Assembly: GCF_032854445.1 (NCBI RefSeq)
Contig: NC_088307.1
Location: forward strand, 25,673,046-25,737,045
Length of the DNA stretch: 64,000 nucleotides
Source of the DNA: Liolophura sinensis
Lineage: Eukaryota > Mollusca > Polyplacophora > Chitonida > Chitonidae
Direction of reading: 5' to 3'
Of this stretch, positions 32,466 through 43,899 are shown one piece after another (the stretch's first letter is position 1; the number at the start of each line of letters is the position of its first letter). A program made the position numbers and the translations under genes. The notes under the pieces are model-generated. The model was not told the DNA's origin and did no database searches. It was given only the letters and a program-made list of their open reading frames with translations.

Positions 32466-32520
32466 GACTTACCGAAGGTTGGTGGATTACGCCAGGCACT
32501 CCGGTTTCCGTCAATATTAC
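32466..32520 (+). mobile_element. SINE D 3' fragment
   Basis: ACTTACCGAAGGTTGGTGGA then CGCCAGGCACTCCGGTTTCC matches the conserved SINE D/other 3' segment (compare 46096-46203). Confidence 0.55.
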
Positions 32521-32587
32521 GAAATGACTAGTGAATAGTTAACACGAAAAAAAGTTTTTATGTTTTAAATATAATACTGGTGTGCAG

Positions 32588-32703
32588 GAGGGTCTGTGGA
32601 TGGTCATGGATTTCTCCCAGGACTCTGCCCGGTTTCCTCCTACAATAATGCGTATGTGAAGTATTCATGAGTACGACGTAAAACTGCAATCTAAATAAAT
32701 AAA
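32588..32703 (+). mobile_element. SINE A, 3' half
   Basis: Plus-oriented GGATGGTCATGGATTTCTCC, ACTCTGCCCGGTTTCCTCCT, a diverged 3' end and an AATAAATAAATAA tail. The head is missing. Confidence 0.83.
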
Positions 32704-33072
32704 TAACTTGACGCCAAAAGGTATTTGATACATTTACAACATTTTATACAAGAACTGCGCCAAAGGTGCCCTGAAGATACGCTTTCTGTAACCACGCAGA
32801 ACTCTGTATATAGCCTATTGAACTTTTGTTGCTGAGAATATGGTAATTTCAGGAATTTCCTATTGGCAGGTGCAATAGGCCTTCTCAACGTCGTGTTGCA
32901 GTTCATACATGATGACGCTACACTGTTTGAAACTTCACCGTTTCAACGCAGGCGTCCATATTATTTGCATATATTAACGACCTAGTATGCTGGTTCTGCA
33001 CAAAATATGACGAAGGTTTACAAAATCAAGACCTCCGATTCAAGATAAGCATATTTTCCTCTTGGAAACGAA

Positions 33073-33687
33073 TTGCTTCAGTTTGATTTGATAAGACCAC
33101 CATATTGTCGTCATATCAACATCATCGAAGCCTTTTGGACACCAAAAAATGAAGATTGTTGGTTTTCAAACAAATTAGCTATAAATAAATCATTTGACCA
33201 GTTTGACACGCCTACTTCAATCGGGCGTTTTGTAAACCGTATAGGTGTTAGACTGTCACACGATATAACGTTGCCATATCGGAATTCGTGGATAACACGG
33301 AAGGTATGGCCTCCGCAACATGGACATGGTGTGGAAATAAGATTAGTTCTTTTTCGTTCGGATTCATCGACAGACCGGCGCTCCCTGGCAGCTACTCCGC
33401 AAGCCGGGAGCCTGAGCTGTGAAGGTCGCTCAACCCGAGGGGTTTCACGTCTTAGGTTAATTAAGAAAGTCCCTTCCCTTGTCCAGGTCCGTCTAAATAT
33501 ACAGGACCCCTATCGAGAGAGAGAATTGATTATGTGTCGTGCTGAATCTTTGGAACTGCTACAACTGCGGAAAAGCGGACTCGTTCAGACGTCAGACCTT
33601 GCTAAGAATACCATATATACCTCGGGCCGGCAGATGTTTCACGAAGCCTTGATTTGGAAGCTGATATCGGACTTTCTTGTAGAATAA
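33073..33687 (+). CDS. Unrecognised 204-codon open reading frame
   Basis: This is the longest non-repetitive open frame in the window. At this base composition a frame this long is uncommon by chance in 64 kb, so it deserves mention. The product would be basic and arginine/serine-rich in the middle, without a signal peptide, obvious membrane segment or familiar motif. An AATAAA hexamer overlaps the stop (33686-33691), but such hexamers are frequent in AT-rich DNA. I recognise no family. It could be a single exon, a decayed transposon ORF or a chance frame; chance remains quite possible. Confidence 0.22.
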   Translation: MLQFDLIRPPYCRHINIIEAFWTPKNEDCWFSNKLAINKSFDQFDTPTSIGRFVNRIGVRLSHDITLPYRNSWITRKVWPPQHGHGVEIRLVLFRSDSSTDRRSLAATPQAGSLSCEGRSTRGVSRLRLIKKVPSLVQVRLNIQDPYRERELIMCRAESLELLQLRKSGLVQTSDLAKNTIYTSGRQMFHEALIWKLISDFLVE

Positions 33688-33689
33688 TA

Positions 33690-34140
33690 AACTCTAGCCC
33701 CGAAAGTCTGAAACGGTTCTTGCTGTGAAGCAACTGATTGGGCACGATCTGATAAGCGGTTTGAGGATTGTGGCCAACATAAAGCCTGTTACCGAATTAG
33801 GAAGAGGGTTGGATTTGGCGGTCATCGCTAAGGGTAATCCGCGGTATCTATATCTATCAGCTGATGAAAGTTCCCAACAAAGCTATGTCGAATCTGATGT
33901 TAGCGTTTCCTTTTTTTATGAAGTGAAATTGGATCAGGCTGTCTGATCTAAGGAGGTGTCAACACAATCCAACTGGGATTTTGTCTGAGGAAAAAGATCA
34001 AGCAATAACCCCGTGGAAGGTCAATGGTTGATTGATGACAGCGCGGATTAGCTATGACTTGTTCATCGCGAAGGTCAACGCTTTTTTGGGGGGATATCAC
34101 TGAAACTGAGACGATTTGTAGTATAATGAACGTTTATATG
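33690..34140. other. No recognised feature downstream of the ORF
   Basis: Contains a 73-codon frame (33725-33946) in a different phase from the preceding one. Nothing is recognisable. Confidence 0.4.
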
Positions 34141-34142
34141 GC

Positions 34143-34411
34143 TAAGCCGACGTCCATCGACCAAAAGGGGTCGAGTTGTTTGTTTGCTATAGCGCAGCAC
34201 AATGACTTATAAGCCTGTCGCCAATGCCATCGCTATGAGGTCAAGTGCGAATGGTTCCTTGTCTCGTCGTACATGGGAAGGTCAGCAACCTGCGGATGGT
34301 TATGGGTTTCCCTGCGTTCTGCCGGGCTGCCCCCACCATAATGGTGGTTGCCGTCGTAAAAGCGAAGAATTGTTAAGTATAGCGTCATGCACCAATGAAA
34401 TACATTAATAA
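34143..34411 (+). mobile_element. SINE A, plus orientation, diverged full-length copy
   Basis: Head remnants (GCTAAGCCGACGTCCATCGA onward), body motifs (CTCGTCGTACATGGGAAGGT, CAACCTGCGGATGGTTATGG), CCACCATAATGGTGGTTGCC and an AATACATTAATAAATCAA tail are in order. Boxes A and B are eroded. The 68-codon frame at 34202 is just the SINE. Confidence 0.83.
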
Positions 34412-34419
34412 ATCAAGCA

Positions 34420-35150
34420 AAAATGGTACCTTGCTCAAAATAGCAAGACCTATTTCAAAGCCAGCGTTTCCTCATAAAAAAGCGACTGACGTTTTTGACG
34501 CTATGATTCAGATATTGACACAATGAAACGGACACGCTATTTTTTCTGATGGCGTCGGACTTTACCTATATGTATATCTCTACTGCATGCTCAAATGCAT
34601 TGTTTACAAATACGGCATACAATCTACAGGTGTACGTTAACAGAATTGAAATTTCCTACCATCAAAAACGTGAGGAACATCGCCAACTCTGATGGGCTTC
34701 ACGTTATGACTTAAGCACAGGCCTTTTCGTATCCTCAAGTTTAAACTAGCTCAAGTGTGTATGCCAATCAAACTCAGGCATCCTTTTGAATTGGTGGCTG
34801 TAATCAGTGCAATAGAAATGTTCCAATACTTCCACTAGGACACCAGTCATCATCAAGGAAAACATTAAGAATCTATATGCAGTCTCCGACACTAAACCAC
34901 TATCCCGTCGTCAATGAAAATATTGGCTCCAGGGAGATTGGAACTCTTTATTAATTTGAAGTGACACAAACACCATCTATATTGTTTCAATATGCGTCTT
35001 AAGCACTTATATGAATGGTTATTCCTCAGGCTACATACATATAGTTAGATATAATACGTCCTTCCCATCTGGCTTTCAACTGCAAGGGCCCATTGAATGT
35101 GAGATACAGAGATGAAATTTCACATTTGTGTTTAACCGAGAAGCCAATGA
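34420..35150. other. No recognised feature
   Basis: About 730 bp of AT-rich unique-looking sequence without open frames of note. Confidence 0.45.
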
Positions 35151-35154
35151 TTAT

Positions 35155-35640
35155 GCTGTACATAGCTAAGGCAAGATTCGTACTATACCGAGCAGACATT
35201 TATGGTCCGGTATCAAAACGAAATTCCCACAGAGCACTGAGTAGTTAAGGCAAGATTCGTACTGTACCGAGCAGACATTTATGGTTCGGTATCAAAACGA
35301 AATTCCCACAGAGCACTGAGTAGCTAAAGCAAGATTCGTACTGTACCGAGCAGACATTTATGGTTCGGTATCAAAACGAAATTCCCACAGAGCACTGAGT
35401 AGCTAAGGCAAGATTCGTACTATACCCAGCAGATATTTATGGTCCGGTATCAAAATGAAATTCCCACAGAGCACTGAGTAGCTAAGGCAAAATTCGTACT
35501 ATACCCAGCGGCATTTATGGTTCGGTATCAAAATGAAATTGTCGCACAGCGATAAGCAGCTACGGCAAATTCATACTTGCGCTGTACCGAGCAGACAGAG
35601 AGTGTGGGGTACCGGTGCCTAAATGAAGTTGTCACACAGT
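35155..35640. repeat. 79-bp tandem array (6 units)
   Basis: The marker GCAAGATTCGTACT recurs at 35171, 35250, 35329, 35408, 35487 and, diverged, 35565, giving spacings of 79, 79, 79, 79 and 78 bp. The first four units are nearly identical, and the last is eroded. The unit includes TTTATGGTTCGGTATCAAAA. No coding or RNA-gene signature. Confidence 0.96.
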
Positions 35641-35649
35641 ACTGAGCTA

Positions 35650-37180
35650 TTGTCCACGTTAGGGAGCTTTTCTGAATCACAGTACTGCAAAGTGCAGAAC
35701 CGCTCAGTGAATCAGTGAATGAATTTGTCGACTCTACAGCCAATGTGGTGTTCACACGCCCCCCCCCCCCAACTTATCTACAGTAGCGTTGATGTAACTG
35801 CCACAGACTTCCATAACTACGACTTAAACAGTTTGTGTGATCCTTATGCAACAGAAAACCCATCTAAAACGCGGTAATAAATCACACCTCTATTTAAGGG
35901 TGTTTTTGCTGTTCTCCATGATTTACGATAGGTCAAACTTTCGACACGAATAGACTCGCACGTTTCGTTCATAACAACAAACAGTCTGATCTGCATCCTG
36001 CTCACTGGCGATGGGTTTGACAGAAAAATCATTAAAATTCTGATAATGTAAGAGCTTACCAAATCTAGCCCAATTTAGAAGAGCGCAAGTCACAAGCTAC
36101 CTCACGTGACAAATATAAAATTGCCGGCTGCCGCTGCCGGTATGTTTACATGACAGACTCGTTAAATTTCCTTTCATGTAAACGGAGGAAAAATATTTCT
36201 GAAAGAAATATGGAGAAATCGTGACATGACGTAGTATTCTGTTTCAGCCAAGGTCGGAGTTAATGATCATGGAAATGAGTAAGTGGAAACTTATAGCTTC
36301 CGGTTATAAATCTACAGCGAGACAGGCATTCGTTAGTAAAAAATCCTAACAACAAAGTCTACGCATCTCACTTCTTTTAAAAAAGTTTAAAAAGAGGTGC
36401 CCGGCCAAGTTTAATGGTAATTTATTGTCTTGATTGATGTTACTCAAGGACTTTTTACTCATGAAATAATGGTCAGCTCCGTATGAGTGGAGGAAGCCAA
36501 AGTGCCTGGGGTAGACCACTGACCTTTGGCGGGTTACTGATAAACTTTTCCACGTATGACGTTCTTGTGATTCATTTTTTTTAAGGTGACGTTGAATTGT
36601 GGTCAACAAAGTAAGCTGAAACTGACAAATGGAAGCCTAGGTAAATTGAAACCAAGATGACCATATATCAAAGAGACTCATTTGTTTATTTTGTTCTCAT
36701 TAGGTTGCTACTTTTGTGTTATTTACATAAACAATAAGGGGATAGCGAATGCCTACGTTACAACGTCATGAGGGCGTCCCTTTGTGCTTTGACGTCTTCG
36801 TTTTATGCCTACAACATTGAAAATTATCGACAAACGATCACTGAATTTTACATTCACTGAACTAAATATTTTAAGAAATAAAAGTCATCGATTATAAATA
36901 ATATTAAATGCTGTATATGCCTGCCCCTGTTGATTAGCCCTCAAGTGGCGCAAAGCGACGACGAAGGAGTACAAAGGGACGTCACCACGATATTGTTAAG
37001 TCGAATCTCGGGACTCGCGTATTTGTGTGAAACGCTGACTCAGGTAGACTGGCAAGAGGCCAGGGTTTCGGTTGTGTGTGACTGTATCGGAGTGTTGCGG
37101 TTTCTACGGTTTTGCTGTAGCTTTTAATATTAGGGGTTACATGCTTTATTAAGGCAGTGGGATGCAGCAAGAAAAAATCA
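35650..37180. other. Mostly anonymous; SINE-like trace at 36430-36570
   Basis: No gene recognised. GGCGGGTTACTGATAAACTT at about 36526 resembles TTACTGATGGGCTTTTCC at 54930, suggesting a decayed SINE F/H-type fragment (minus strand). A poly-C run is at 35759-35770. Confidence 0.35.
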
Positions 37181-37265
37181 TTTGTGTGGGGCTTTGTGGG
37201 ATGGTGTGGTGTGTGGGGTGAGGTGTTTTGTAGTGGAGTGGAGAAGACTGGTTGTCTGACAGTTT
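37181..37265 (+). other. G/T-rich strand-asymmetric tract
   Basis: About 85 bp almost devoid of C on the plus strand, with G-runs of 4, 3 and 4 plus several GG pairs. It could form weak G-quadruplex structures, but has only three runs of three or more, so it is weaker than the motif at 11341. Confidence 0.5.
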
Positions 37266-37269
37266 GATT

Positions 37270-38005
37270 GACGACTTGGTGAATGGTAGGATTGATCAAT
37301 TAACTTGTTAATTCGTGATTTATTAGAGATTTACCGCCAGGAAGTGGAGCGGAGTTACACAATGCATCCAAATCCCTTAACAAAACATGAACGTATGGCA
37401 AGTGGCTCGCGGAAAGGGCTTTTGGAGAGGAAATAAGAGCCTACCCCTAAACTACTGCTGTTTTGAAAGCACTTCAAATTTTCAAGGCTTCTCTACAGTG
37501 AAATATATCATTAAGCTGCAGTTTTAAGAGGTATGGGTGATATCTTGTTCAAGGACTTGAGTAAATTATTGTGGTGAGGGAATGTTTAGATGCTACGCAC
37601 TGGTTTAACGTGAGACGTCAATTTCCCAGGGGCTTAACGACGCATGTGTAAGCTATACTGGCAAACAATGAGATGGATGTCATTTGCGACGAAACCTTGA
37701 AGTCACGAAAAAGTCTAACAGGGAGCAAAAACAAACACGAGTTTACTTCGTCGCCTGTCTCAGCGGATCTAAAATAACAGGTGATGTCAGGTTTACTTTT
37801 AAGAGAACACGGTTATCTGCCCCGATACGGTATGCTAAGATTTTATTCGCTGACGTCACCGGTTCAAACCCAGCTCTCGCGTGGCTCCTTTTTGCTCACG
37901 ATACGTTAATAAAGTTTTTCGGGTATTTTTTTGACGAGGCGTAATGGATTACAGATACATTGGACTCATTAATTCTATAAATGAGACATACTTGAAAACA
38001 TTGTT
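37270..38005. other. No recognised feature
   Basis: About 730 bp. Includes one TGACGTCA palindrome at 37851-37858 and an 86-codon frame (37684-37944) with no recognisable motif. Confidence 0.4.
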
Positions 38006-38011
38006 GCAGAT

Positions 38012-38560
38012 TTGATTTTATTTTTTTTATCAAGAAAACATAGAAAATGGCTGCTTAGGTGCTCAATTTACTTTACAATGTATTCGACAATCTATAGGCA
38101 GGGAGATACCTCGGGGCACAAGAATGTTGATGTCTCCTCAACAGCAGAAACAGCGATTTTTAAATGCGTTCGTATATTACTTGACGTATTGAAGTATACC
38201 CTGCTTTTAGGAAATAACGCGATCAGGCAAGCACAATGCGCGAGGTCACCGAGATCAAAACTACCACACACTTGCAGACAAAGCTTCAGTATTAAAACTA
38301 ACGTCAAACTGAGTCAAGCCAACAAAAGCTGGACACCACTTGAGCTGCAAAGATACTGTATCCGCAATTATTCCACCAACGAATGCATTTGCAGCTGGCA
38401 CAACGCCATACCACTTGCACCAACACCAAGATTTTCTTCCACTGTTTTTGGGAGGGAAAAAGAAATTAATTCCAGTATCAAGCTTGTTTTACTACCCACT
38501 ATTCTCAAAACAATGATAGCCACAGGCATGCGCGGTGATCCAGTTCCTGGAAACGGCTAA
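38012..38560 (+). CDS. Unrecognised 182-codon open reading frame
   Basis: This is the second longest non-repetitive frame. Near the N-terminus there is a short basic stretch (RKHRKWLLR), then a moderately hydrophobic segment around residues 55-68, and several cysteines in the C-terminal half. No family was recognised, and no poly-A signal or splice structure stands out. It may be a chance frame, an exon or a transposon relic. A 71-codon frame on the opposite strand inside it is a shadow. Confidence 0.18.
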   Translation: MILFFLSRKHRKWLLRCSIYFTMYSTIYRQGDTSGHKNVDVSSTAETAIFKCVRILLDVLKYTLLLGNNAIRQAQCARSPRSKLPHTCRQSFSIKTNVKLSQANKSWTPLELQRYCIRNYSTNECICSWHNAIPLAPTPRFSSTVFGREKEINSSIKLVLLPTILKTMIATGMRGDPVPGNG

Positions 38561-38891
38561 TTTGAGGTAATTTTCTCGAGGCATCGACTTCCTGCAAAAG
38601 CATTTCAGATTGGCTTGTTCCGGTCACAAATATATACCATGACGAACAAGTTTCTTTATGCCATTGGCAATACGCCGTCCGATAAACTTTGCCTTTTTGA
38701 AATTATCCCCCTACTATACATGGAGGAGACTAAAAGGGTCTAATTTACAATAGCTGTTGATTTTGCACTCAAATTCTATTTCCTTTTCCACTGATTGGCT
38801 AATCGATTTAGCTGTAATGGCAGTGTCCGAAGTTTCCTGGGTTTACTGGGTGAACCTAAGGTTTTACAAGTTAGGGGTCTGACTATTCAAA

Positions 38892-38990
38892 GTCTAAGCA
38901 CACTACCTAGAGTGTAAACACACTTTCCAGAGCCTAAACACGCCATCCAGAGTCTAAACATACTATCAAGAATCTAAGCTTAAAATCCAG
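38892..38990. repeat. Short degenerate tandem repeat, about 20-bp unit
   Basis: Five units of about 20 bp follow the pattern CTAAACACNCNATCCAGAGT and directly abut the left end of the MITE at 38990. The last unit ends CCAGGGG, overlapping the MITE terminus. Confidence 0.75.
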
Positions 38991-39210
38991 GGGCCAATTC
39001 TACAAAACCATTTCTGGTTTTAAAGTCAAAATTTAAATCCTCTTCACAATGTTTACATTTTGGTACTGGAAGGTCAAGTTTTGACACATTTGTCTTCAAA
39101 TAATATTAGTGTGGTGGACAAAAGTTTGATTTCTAAAACCGAAAAATAAGCATTAAGATCATATTTCACATATTGACTCAAGTCGGAAATGGCGTTGTGG
39201 AATCGGCCCC
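38990..39210. mobile_element. MITE-like element, family M, copy 2
   Basis: Terminal inverted repeats of about 45 bp: left GGGGCCAATTCTACAAAACC, right complement GGGGCCGATTCCACAACGCC. The interior is AT-rich and non-coding. Left and right flanks both carry CCAG/CAGG, a possible short target duplication. It shares end sequence with 3871-4093. After the right end comes GGATCACGAAGC, which also occurs at 50030. Confidence 0.82.
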
Positions 39211-39214
39211 AGGC

Positions 39215-39745
39215 TCCGGGATCACGAAGCTCTCTTAGACTTGAGTCAGACTTTCTTAAGTAAGTCTAAAAATAAAAGCTTTTCCTAGTGGTATTTATCC
39301 TGTACGTTTCTCACCACAATGTTTTGATTTTTCATCTTTATGAAAATGTATGCATGGACATAACCTACACTGTGCACACAATCAAGGCCTTTCACACCAC
39401 GTTTAATGCGCCGGTGTATTTTGGTCAAGACAGTTAAATGTCCCAGCGGCGTAATATATATGTTCGATCTGTCGTGACCATGCGCCATCTTGGATTCCAT
39501 TTCACTTTTTTTTTACGTACAACGCAAAACCTCTGTGACGAGGATTCCAACGAATGGTGAAAACATTGTATTGTCACAACATGGGGACAAGACTAATCGG
39601 ATATTATGGTGGTAGCGAGTCAGTGTCGCTCTGCTGGCAAAAATACCGTTAAATTGACATTTTAACGGCGAATGTGAGGAAAGGGTAGCCTAAGGCTGGA
39701 AACCAAGGCGAAATGTTGGCGTTGTTGGCCGGAAGGTTTTTCGCT
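39215..39745. other. No recognised feature
   Basis: About 530 bp without recognisable genes. Starts with a GGATCACGAAGCTCTCTTAG block shared with 50030-50055, probably part of another dispersed repeat. Confidence 0.4.
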
Positions 39746-39754
39746 TGAAGACAG

Positions 39755-39815
39755 TTTGGAACCTGGAACGTCCATTTTGGTTGACGGCTAGTATACGAAT
39801 GTCTGTTGTGACGCC
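39755..39815 (-). mobile_element. Dispersed family X fragment
   Basis: GGAACCTGGAACGTCCATTT, TTGACGGCTAGTATACGAAT and GTCTGTTGTGAC match one end of family X (compare 42010-42055 and the complement of 46793-46850). The rest of the element is absent or unrecognisable. Confidence 0.7.
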
Positions 39816-39819
39816 TACA

Positions 39820-40660
39820 TTTCAGTCCACCCGATTTCGTCCTCCGTCCAGATTTTTAAAGTAAGTTTCATTCTGTTGTGCGGAGCAGGCCTGGGACTTT
39901 TTTGTTGACATTTTCGACACATTTCAAAACCAAAGGGAAAAAAGTGTGCCTCCTCCCAATCTTTATGAGGTCTGCGTGATCGGGCAGAATTAACTTTTTT
40001 ATATGGCCTTAATTCTTTATGAACGGCCTGGTTTGTACTGAAGGGTATGTGCTGGATATTAGGGCCTGTAACAAGTACGGATCCTTTAAGCAAAACGCGA
40101 TAGGCTTATCAGTTCAGCTGACTGTCTCGCACATCATGTGACTAACGGTTGGTAGACGTTGTCGATAGGCAAATTGCGTTTGTAATAACGTTAACAGTTT
40201 ATACACGTATAGACGTAATAAAGACAATTCCTGTCTAGTCACAAACTGATCATGCTTTTTCATTAGTGTCGTCATCAATGACAGTTGTACCCGACATAGG
40301 TTGTGTTCTGCCTTGCATATATCCGCTTTGACAAAGCGTCTCTGACTGAACACTCTTACACAACTGGGTCCCGTGGGAATGGAAAAGTAACCAAGGATTG
40401 CTAGACTGGCACAGTGCCGGCGTATCTAAATCACGTAGTTTATCGTGAGATCAACCAGACGTAATTTGTAGACAGATTCCCCCTCCGATTAAGGTGATGT
40501 GATGAAAATTGGCGATAAGTGAACTGTATAGTCAATAACATGGAGACGACATTAAAACGCAATCACTTCTGGACATCCCTTACTGCATGAAACCCGAAAA
40601 TATCGATACTATGGTTCCATACTCTCTACTGTCAACTGCTTTATTACAAAATGTCTTATA
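39820..40660. other. No recognised feature
   Basis: About 840 bp. Minus-strand frames of 92 and 79 codons (39815-40093 and 40114-40353) were inspected and contain no identifiable motif. Confidence 0.4.
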
Positions 40661-40664
40661 TTTA

Positions 40665-40860
40665 CATATTTATTTATCCAATTGGTGATTGACCACCGTT
40701 TACTACAAAAATACGTGTAACTCTTATAACAACGGTCAGGTATATGGGTGAAGGAAACACCCGCCTTCGCCAGGTGTCTGACAGACCACCTGACTTGAAG
40801 TCGTATGCAGTCAAATCAGCGAGAGTTGGATTCGAACTTGTGTCCATATTGACCAGCCGC
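40665..40860 (-). mobile_element. SINE F-like element, diverged
   Basis: TTTATTTATCCAATTGGTGA tail/end, GGGTGAAGGAAACACCCGCC, then GCGAGAGTTGGATTCGAACT, whose complement carries a box B-like GTTCGAATCC. It is related to but distinct from SINE A. The head is incomplete. Confidence 0.6.
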
Positions 40861-40864
40861 GATA

Positions 40865-41285
40865 TAAAGTAAAAGAAAGCTAAAATATGAAGTAAGGTTC
40901 ATCAGACAATCAACTGAAAACATATGTGTGAAAATAACTTATCTTTTTAGACTTTTGGAAGAGTGTTAAAAACATTTCAATGTTTGAATTCTATTGTGGT
41001 CATACTGACGGTGTGTGGAAACTTGGTCGAAGTATCACCATTGTTTCTCTTATGTTCACCCGAGCGAAGTAAATTTGAGATCCTAGTATCTTTAAGTTTT
41101 TACTGTGTTAAAAGAACCATTTTAACATTCAGTGTTATGGTTAGAATTTGAAAAAATTCCTGAGACGTCAGAGTGCTAAACTCTGGAATTATGGTCCATT
41201 CATTCACCTCAGAATTGAAAAGTTTGAATGACTCTTTGCAAAAAAACCCCTAAAAGGTAAATGAAAGATTTTGAAAGTTTTTTTT
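40865..41285. other. No recognised feature
   Basis: About 420 bp; a 62-codon frame (40963-41151) is of chance length. Confidence 0.45.
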
Positions 41286-41289
41286 CCAT

Positions 41290-41512
41290 AATAATTATTT
41301 GACGGGTGTTGGACACTTGTATGACATTGGTCACGTAGTGGGTGGGAAAATGGGAGTGCCCGGAATTAGCTATCGACCTTCACCACATAGGCCATTACCT
41401 GACAAATGTCGGTGAGAGCTGAATTCGAACTCGCTACCTCAGAGACCAAGTGCCAGACAGTCGCAGCAAGCCGGCGCTTTAACCATCCGAGACCTTAAAT
41501 ACACAAAATATG
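41290..41512 (-). mobile_element. tRNA-derived SINE F
   Basis: Minus-strand reading gives a tRNA-like head: box A-like TGGTTAAAGCGCCGG (complement of 41471-41485) and box B GTTCGAATTC (complement of 41421-41430). The body follows, with a degraded TTATTTGACGGGTGTTGG end at about 41298. Target duplications could not be identified. Confidence 0.78.
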
Positions 41513-41742
41513 ATCACATGTCTAGGACATCAAATGTCAAATTTGGCTTTGGCAGCTAACGTGTCTTTCCTTCTGACCACTTGACGACGCGAGATAGGGA
41601 CAGATTTAATTTTGACATTGTAGATTTTCCTGACATGGATATACCGAAAAGTTGTCTGCATATGGCGTGTACATAATTTCGCTTAACTCGGGAATAACGG
41701 CCGTATATTCACCATGCTGAAGTAGATCTCTGCTTTGGATAT

Positions 41743-42056
41743 ATGGACAGTTGGAATCAAAGCGCAACTGAGACACATATTTTGATTATCGATAATTTAT
41801 GTACTAGCCTTGTACACGACTTGGATGCTGGTTTCATCCTAACGATAGAACACTCCTCGCGTCTTTCCAACATCATTGAACACTGTTGACTGCGTCCCTT
41901 TGTTTGATTCATTCCTATAATTTTGTACTTTATATACTTTCTTTCATCTTTGGTGGTTTGTGTTGTGCATGTTCGTCGTTTTAGGAATTGACCTTGCGAT
42001 TATTCACGCAGAACGTTCATTTTGTTTGACGACTTGTATACGAATGTCTGTTTCCA
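41743..42056 (-). mobile_element. Dispersed family X, complete single-core copy
   Basis: On the plus strand: GGACAGTTGGAATCAAAGCG, then ACTGAGACACATATTTTGAT, one ~58-bp core (around 41848-41893, GCGTCTTTCCAACATCATTG), TTTGTACTTTATATACTTTC, TTAGGAATTGACCTTGCGAT and TATACGAATGTCTGTTT. It is collinear (reversed) with 60160-60447 and with both flanks of the expanded copy at 46793-47498. No open frame, pol III box or clear inverted ends. Confidence 0.78.
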
Positions 42057-42059
42057 CCT

Positions 42060-43805
42060 ATAAACTTACCTATAAATCGATCGGCCGCTGACTATAGAGG
42101 TATCATGCTCCTATCCACACCTCGGGGTGTGGGGGTGTGTGGGAAGTTATCAGCCGCCTTGAAAAAGCTTCACCACCTATCAACCTGATTAGCGACAGCT
42201 GCAGTAATCTCACATTATTCAACTTTCCATATAAAACTCAAATATATATATTTTTTCCGGTGTTTGCGTCTATGGCTCTCAAAGCGTTCTCGTTTTATAG
42301 TGTATGGGGGATGTTTTGATGAATTTAATTTCTCATATGACTTATCATGTAGCTAGATAGATGTTGCCTCGGCATATTCCTAAATGACAATTCAGAATAA
42401 TGTCCGAATACACTTACCATGGCTGTTTATTCCAGCTGCCAGCGGCACCGTAATTAGTTAGGCTGATTCCATCGGAGCTATACTCAAGCCCAATTACAAT
42501 AACTATACTTCTCTGACAGTGGGCAGATAAGTCAGTCTAACTACCGGGGACAATCAGATGAAACACAAAGTAGGCCGAAGACTCTGAGACCGTTCTATAA
42601 AAGATCGGCTGGTAACCCGACAGTATCAGTATAGGAGTTATACGCCTGTTTGTGTGGGTTAACTATGATCATTCTTATCTGCATCCCCCTCCCCCTTGGT
42701 CCCGCATTCCCTGGCTGAAACCATAAATATACAGGATAATCCAGATGGCACAGACCCTCTAGCTAACGCACAAGTATATCAGTGGCAGAAAATCACATGT
42801 CACGAGAGAATAATGACCAATCAATTGATCTGCATTTATTTGCCGCAATATTCTGGGAGCCCCCTGGCGGCGTGCCGAGGCGTATAATGGCGTCCGCGCC
42901 GATGATAGATCAAGAAACCGGCTATCACTTGGTCGATTTCCTCCGCAAGATTGGTATTATATATATCTGGATAATTTGGGAAGCATCGATTGGTTGTAGA
43001 CATCAGTTGGAAGTGAAGAAGATAGATGTTCTTGTTGATAAAAACCAGGTGATTTGCTCTGAATAAGAAAGGTGTCAGAGAACTTCTTGGCGATGCGCAC
43101 TGATACCACGATGGAACCTCTAGGGAACAATTACTCGGGGGACAACTTAAACACTTTTCTTCTCAGCTGTAATTTTTAAAACGTCTATCTGATAAATGAA
43201 ACTATGTAATGGTACATCTGGCTCACGTACATGCAGTACCAACCATTAAATAACACACACCACATCAATAATCACTGGATTCAAAGCTAAAATGACGATC
43301 TGTGGGCATTAGTGCCCCATGAACTTGGCACCATTTTACAGGTCTAGACACAAGAACTGTTAAAACAACGGTAAAAGGGCGAATCTGGATAATTCCGTGT
43401 CCACGTCTATATAAGGGACTTAGTCATCACGTCTGTGTTTGCGCCGTGAAAGAAACGTTGGATCTTAAAGTGAACATGAACGATAAGACAAAGTCAATCG
43501 GAACGCCAGGCTAATGTTTTCCCAAAAGTGTCTTTTTTTCTTTTTTTTTAGACTTGTTACTGGGTTATAAAAAGCAATTTAAGCAACATAAATCACGGTG
43601 ACCCTTTCGTATCCACAGCCAAGTCGTGTGGGATCACTTTCTTCTTAAGAATTCCACACATTTGCCAACGGAACATTTGGAAAAGATCATCAAAATTTTT
43701 GTGAAATCATCTGTGATAAATATCCTTAGAACCATTCTGAAATATTTTAGTGTATAATAGGAGCTCAAAAATAATGATGGAAAACTTTGCCTCAAAATAC
43801 TCTAA
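42060..43805. other. No recognised gene
   Basis: About 1.75 kb of apparently unique sequence. A G-rich patch (42124-42143) has three G-runs. Frames of 60-94 codons were inspected; the 94-codon frame at 42782-43066 has a short hydrophobic segment but no recognisable motif. Confidence 0.4.
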
Positions 43806-43814
43806 AACACAGTT

Positions 43815-43890
43815 TCCTGTCAGTTTACCCCGGTTATGGTTTTATTTTTAGTGCTCATGTAAATGGTTACATAGTAGCAAATTGCATTGC
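43815..43890 (+). repeat. Dispersed repeat family G, partial
   Basis: CTGTCAGTTTACCCCGGTTA, TGGTTTTATTTTTAGTGCTC and ATGTAAATGGTTACATAGTA then GCAAATTGCA match the middle of family G. A short CTGTCTGTCTGTCCG microsatellite follows. Confidence 0.7.
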
Positions 43891-43899
43891 CTGTCTGTC

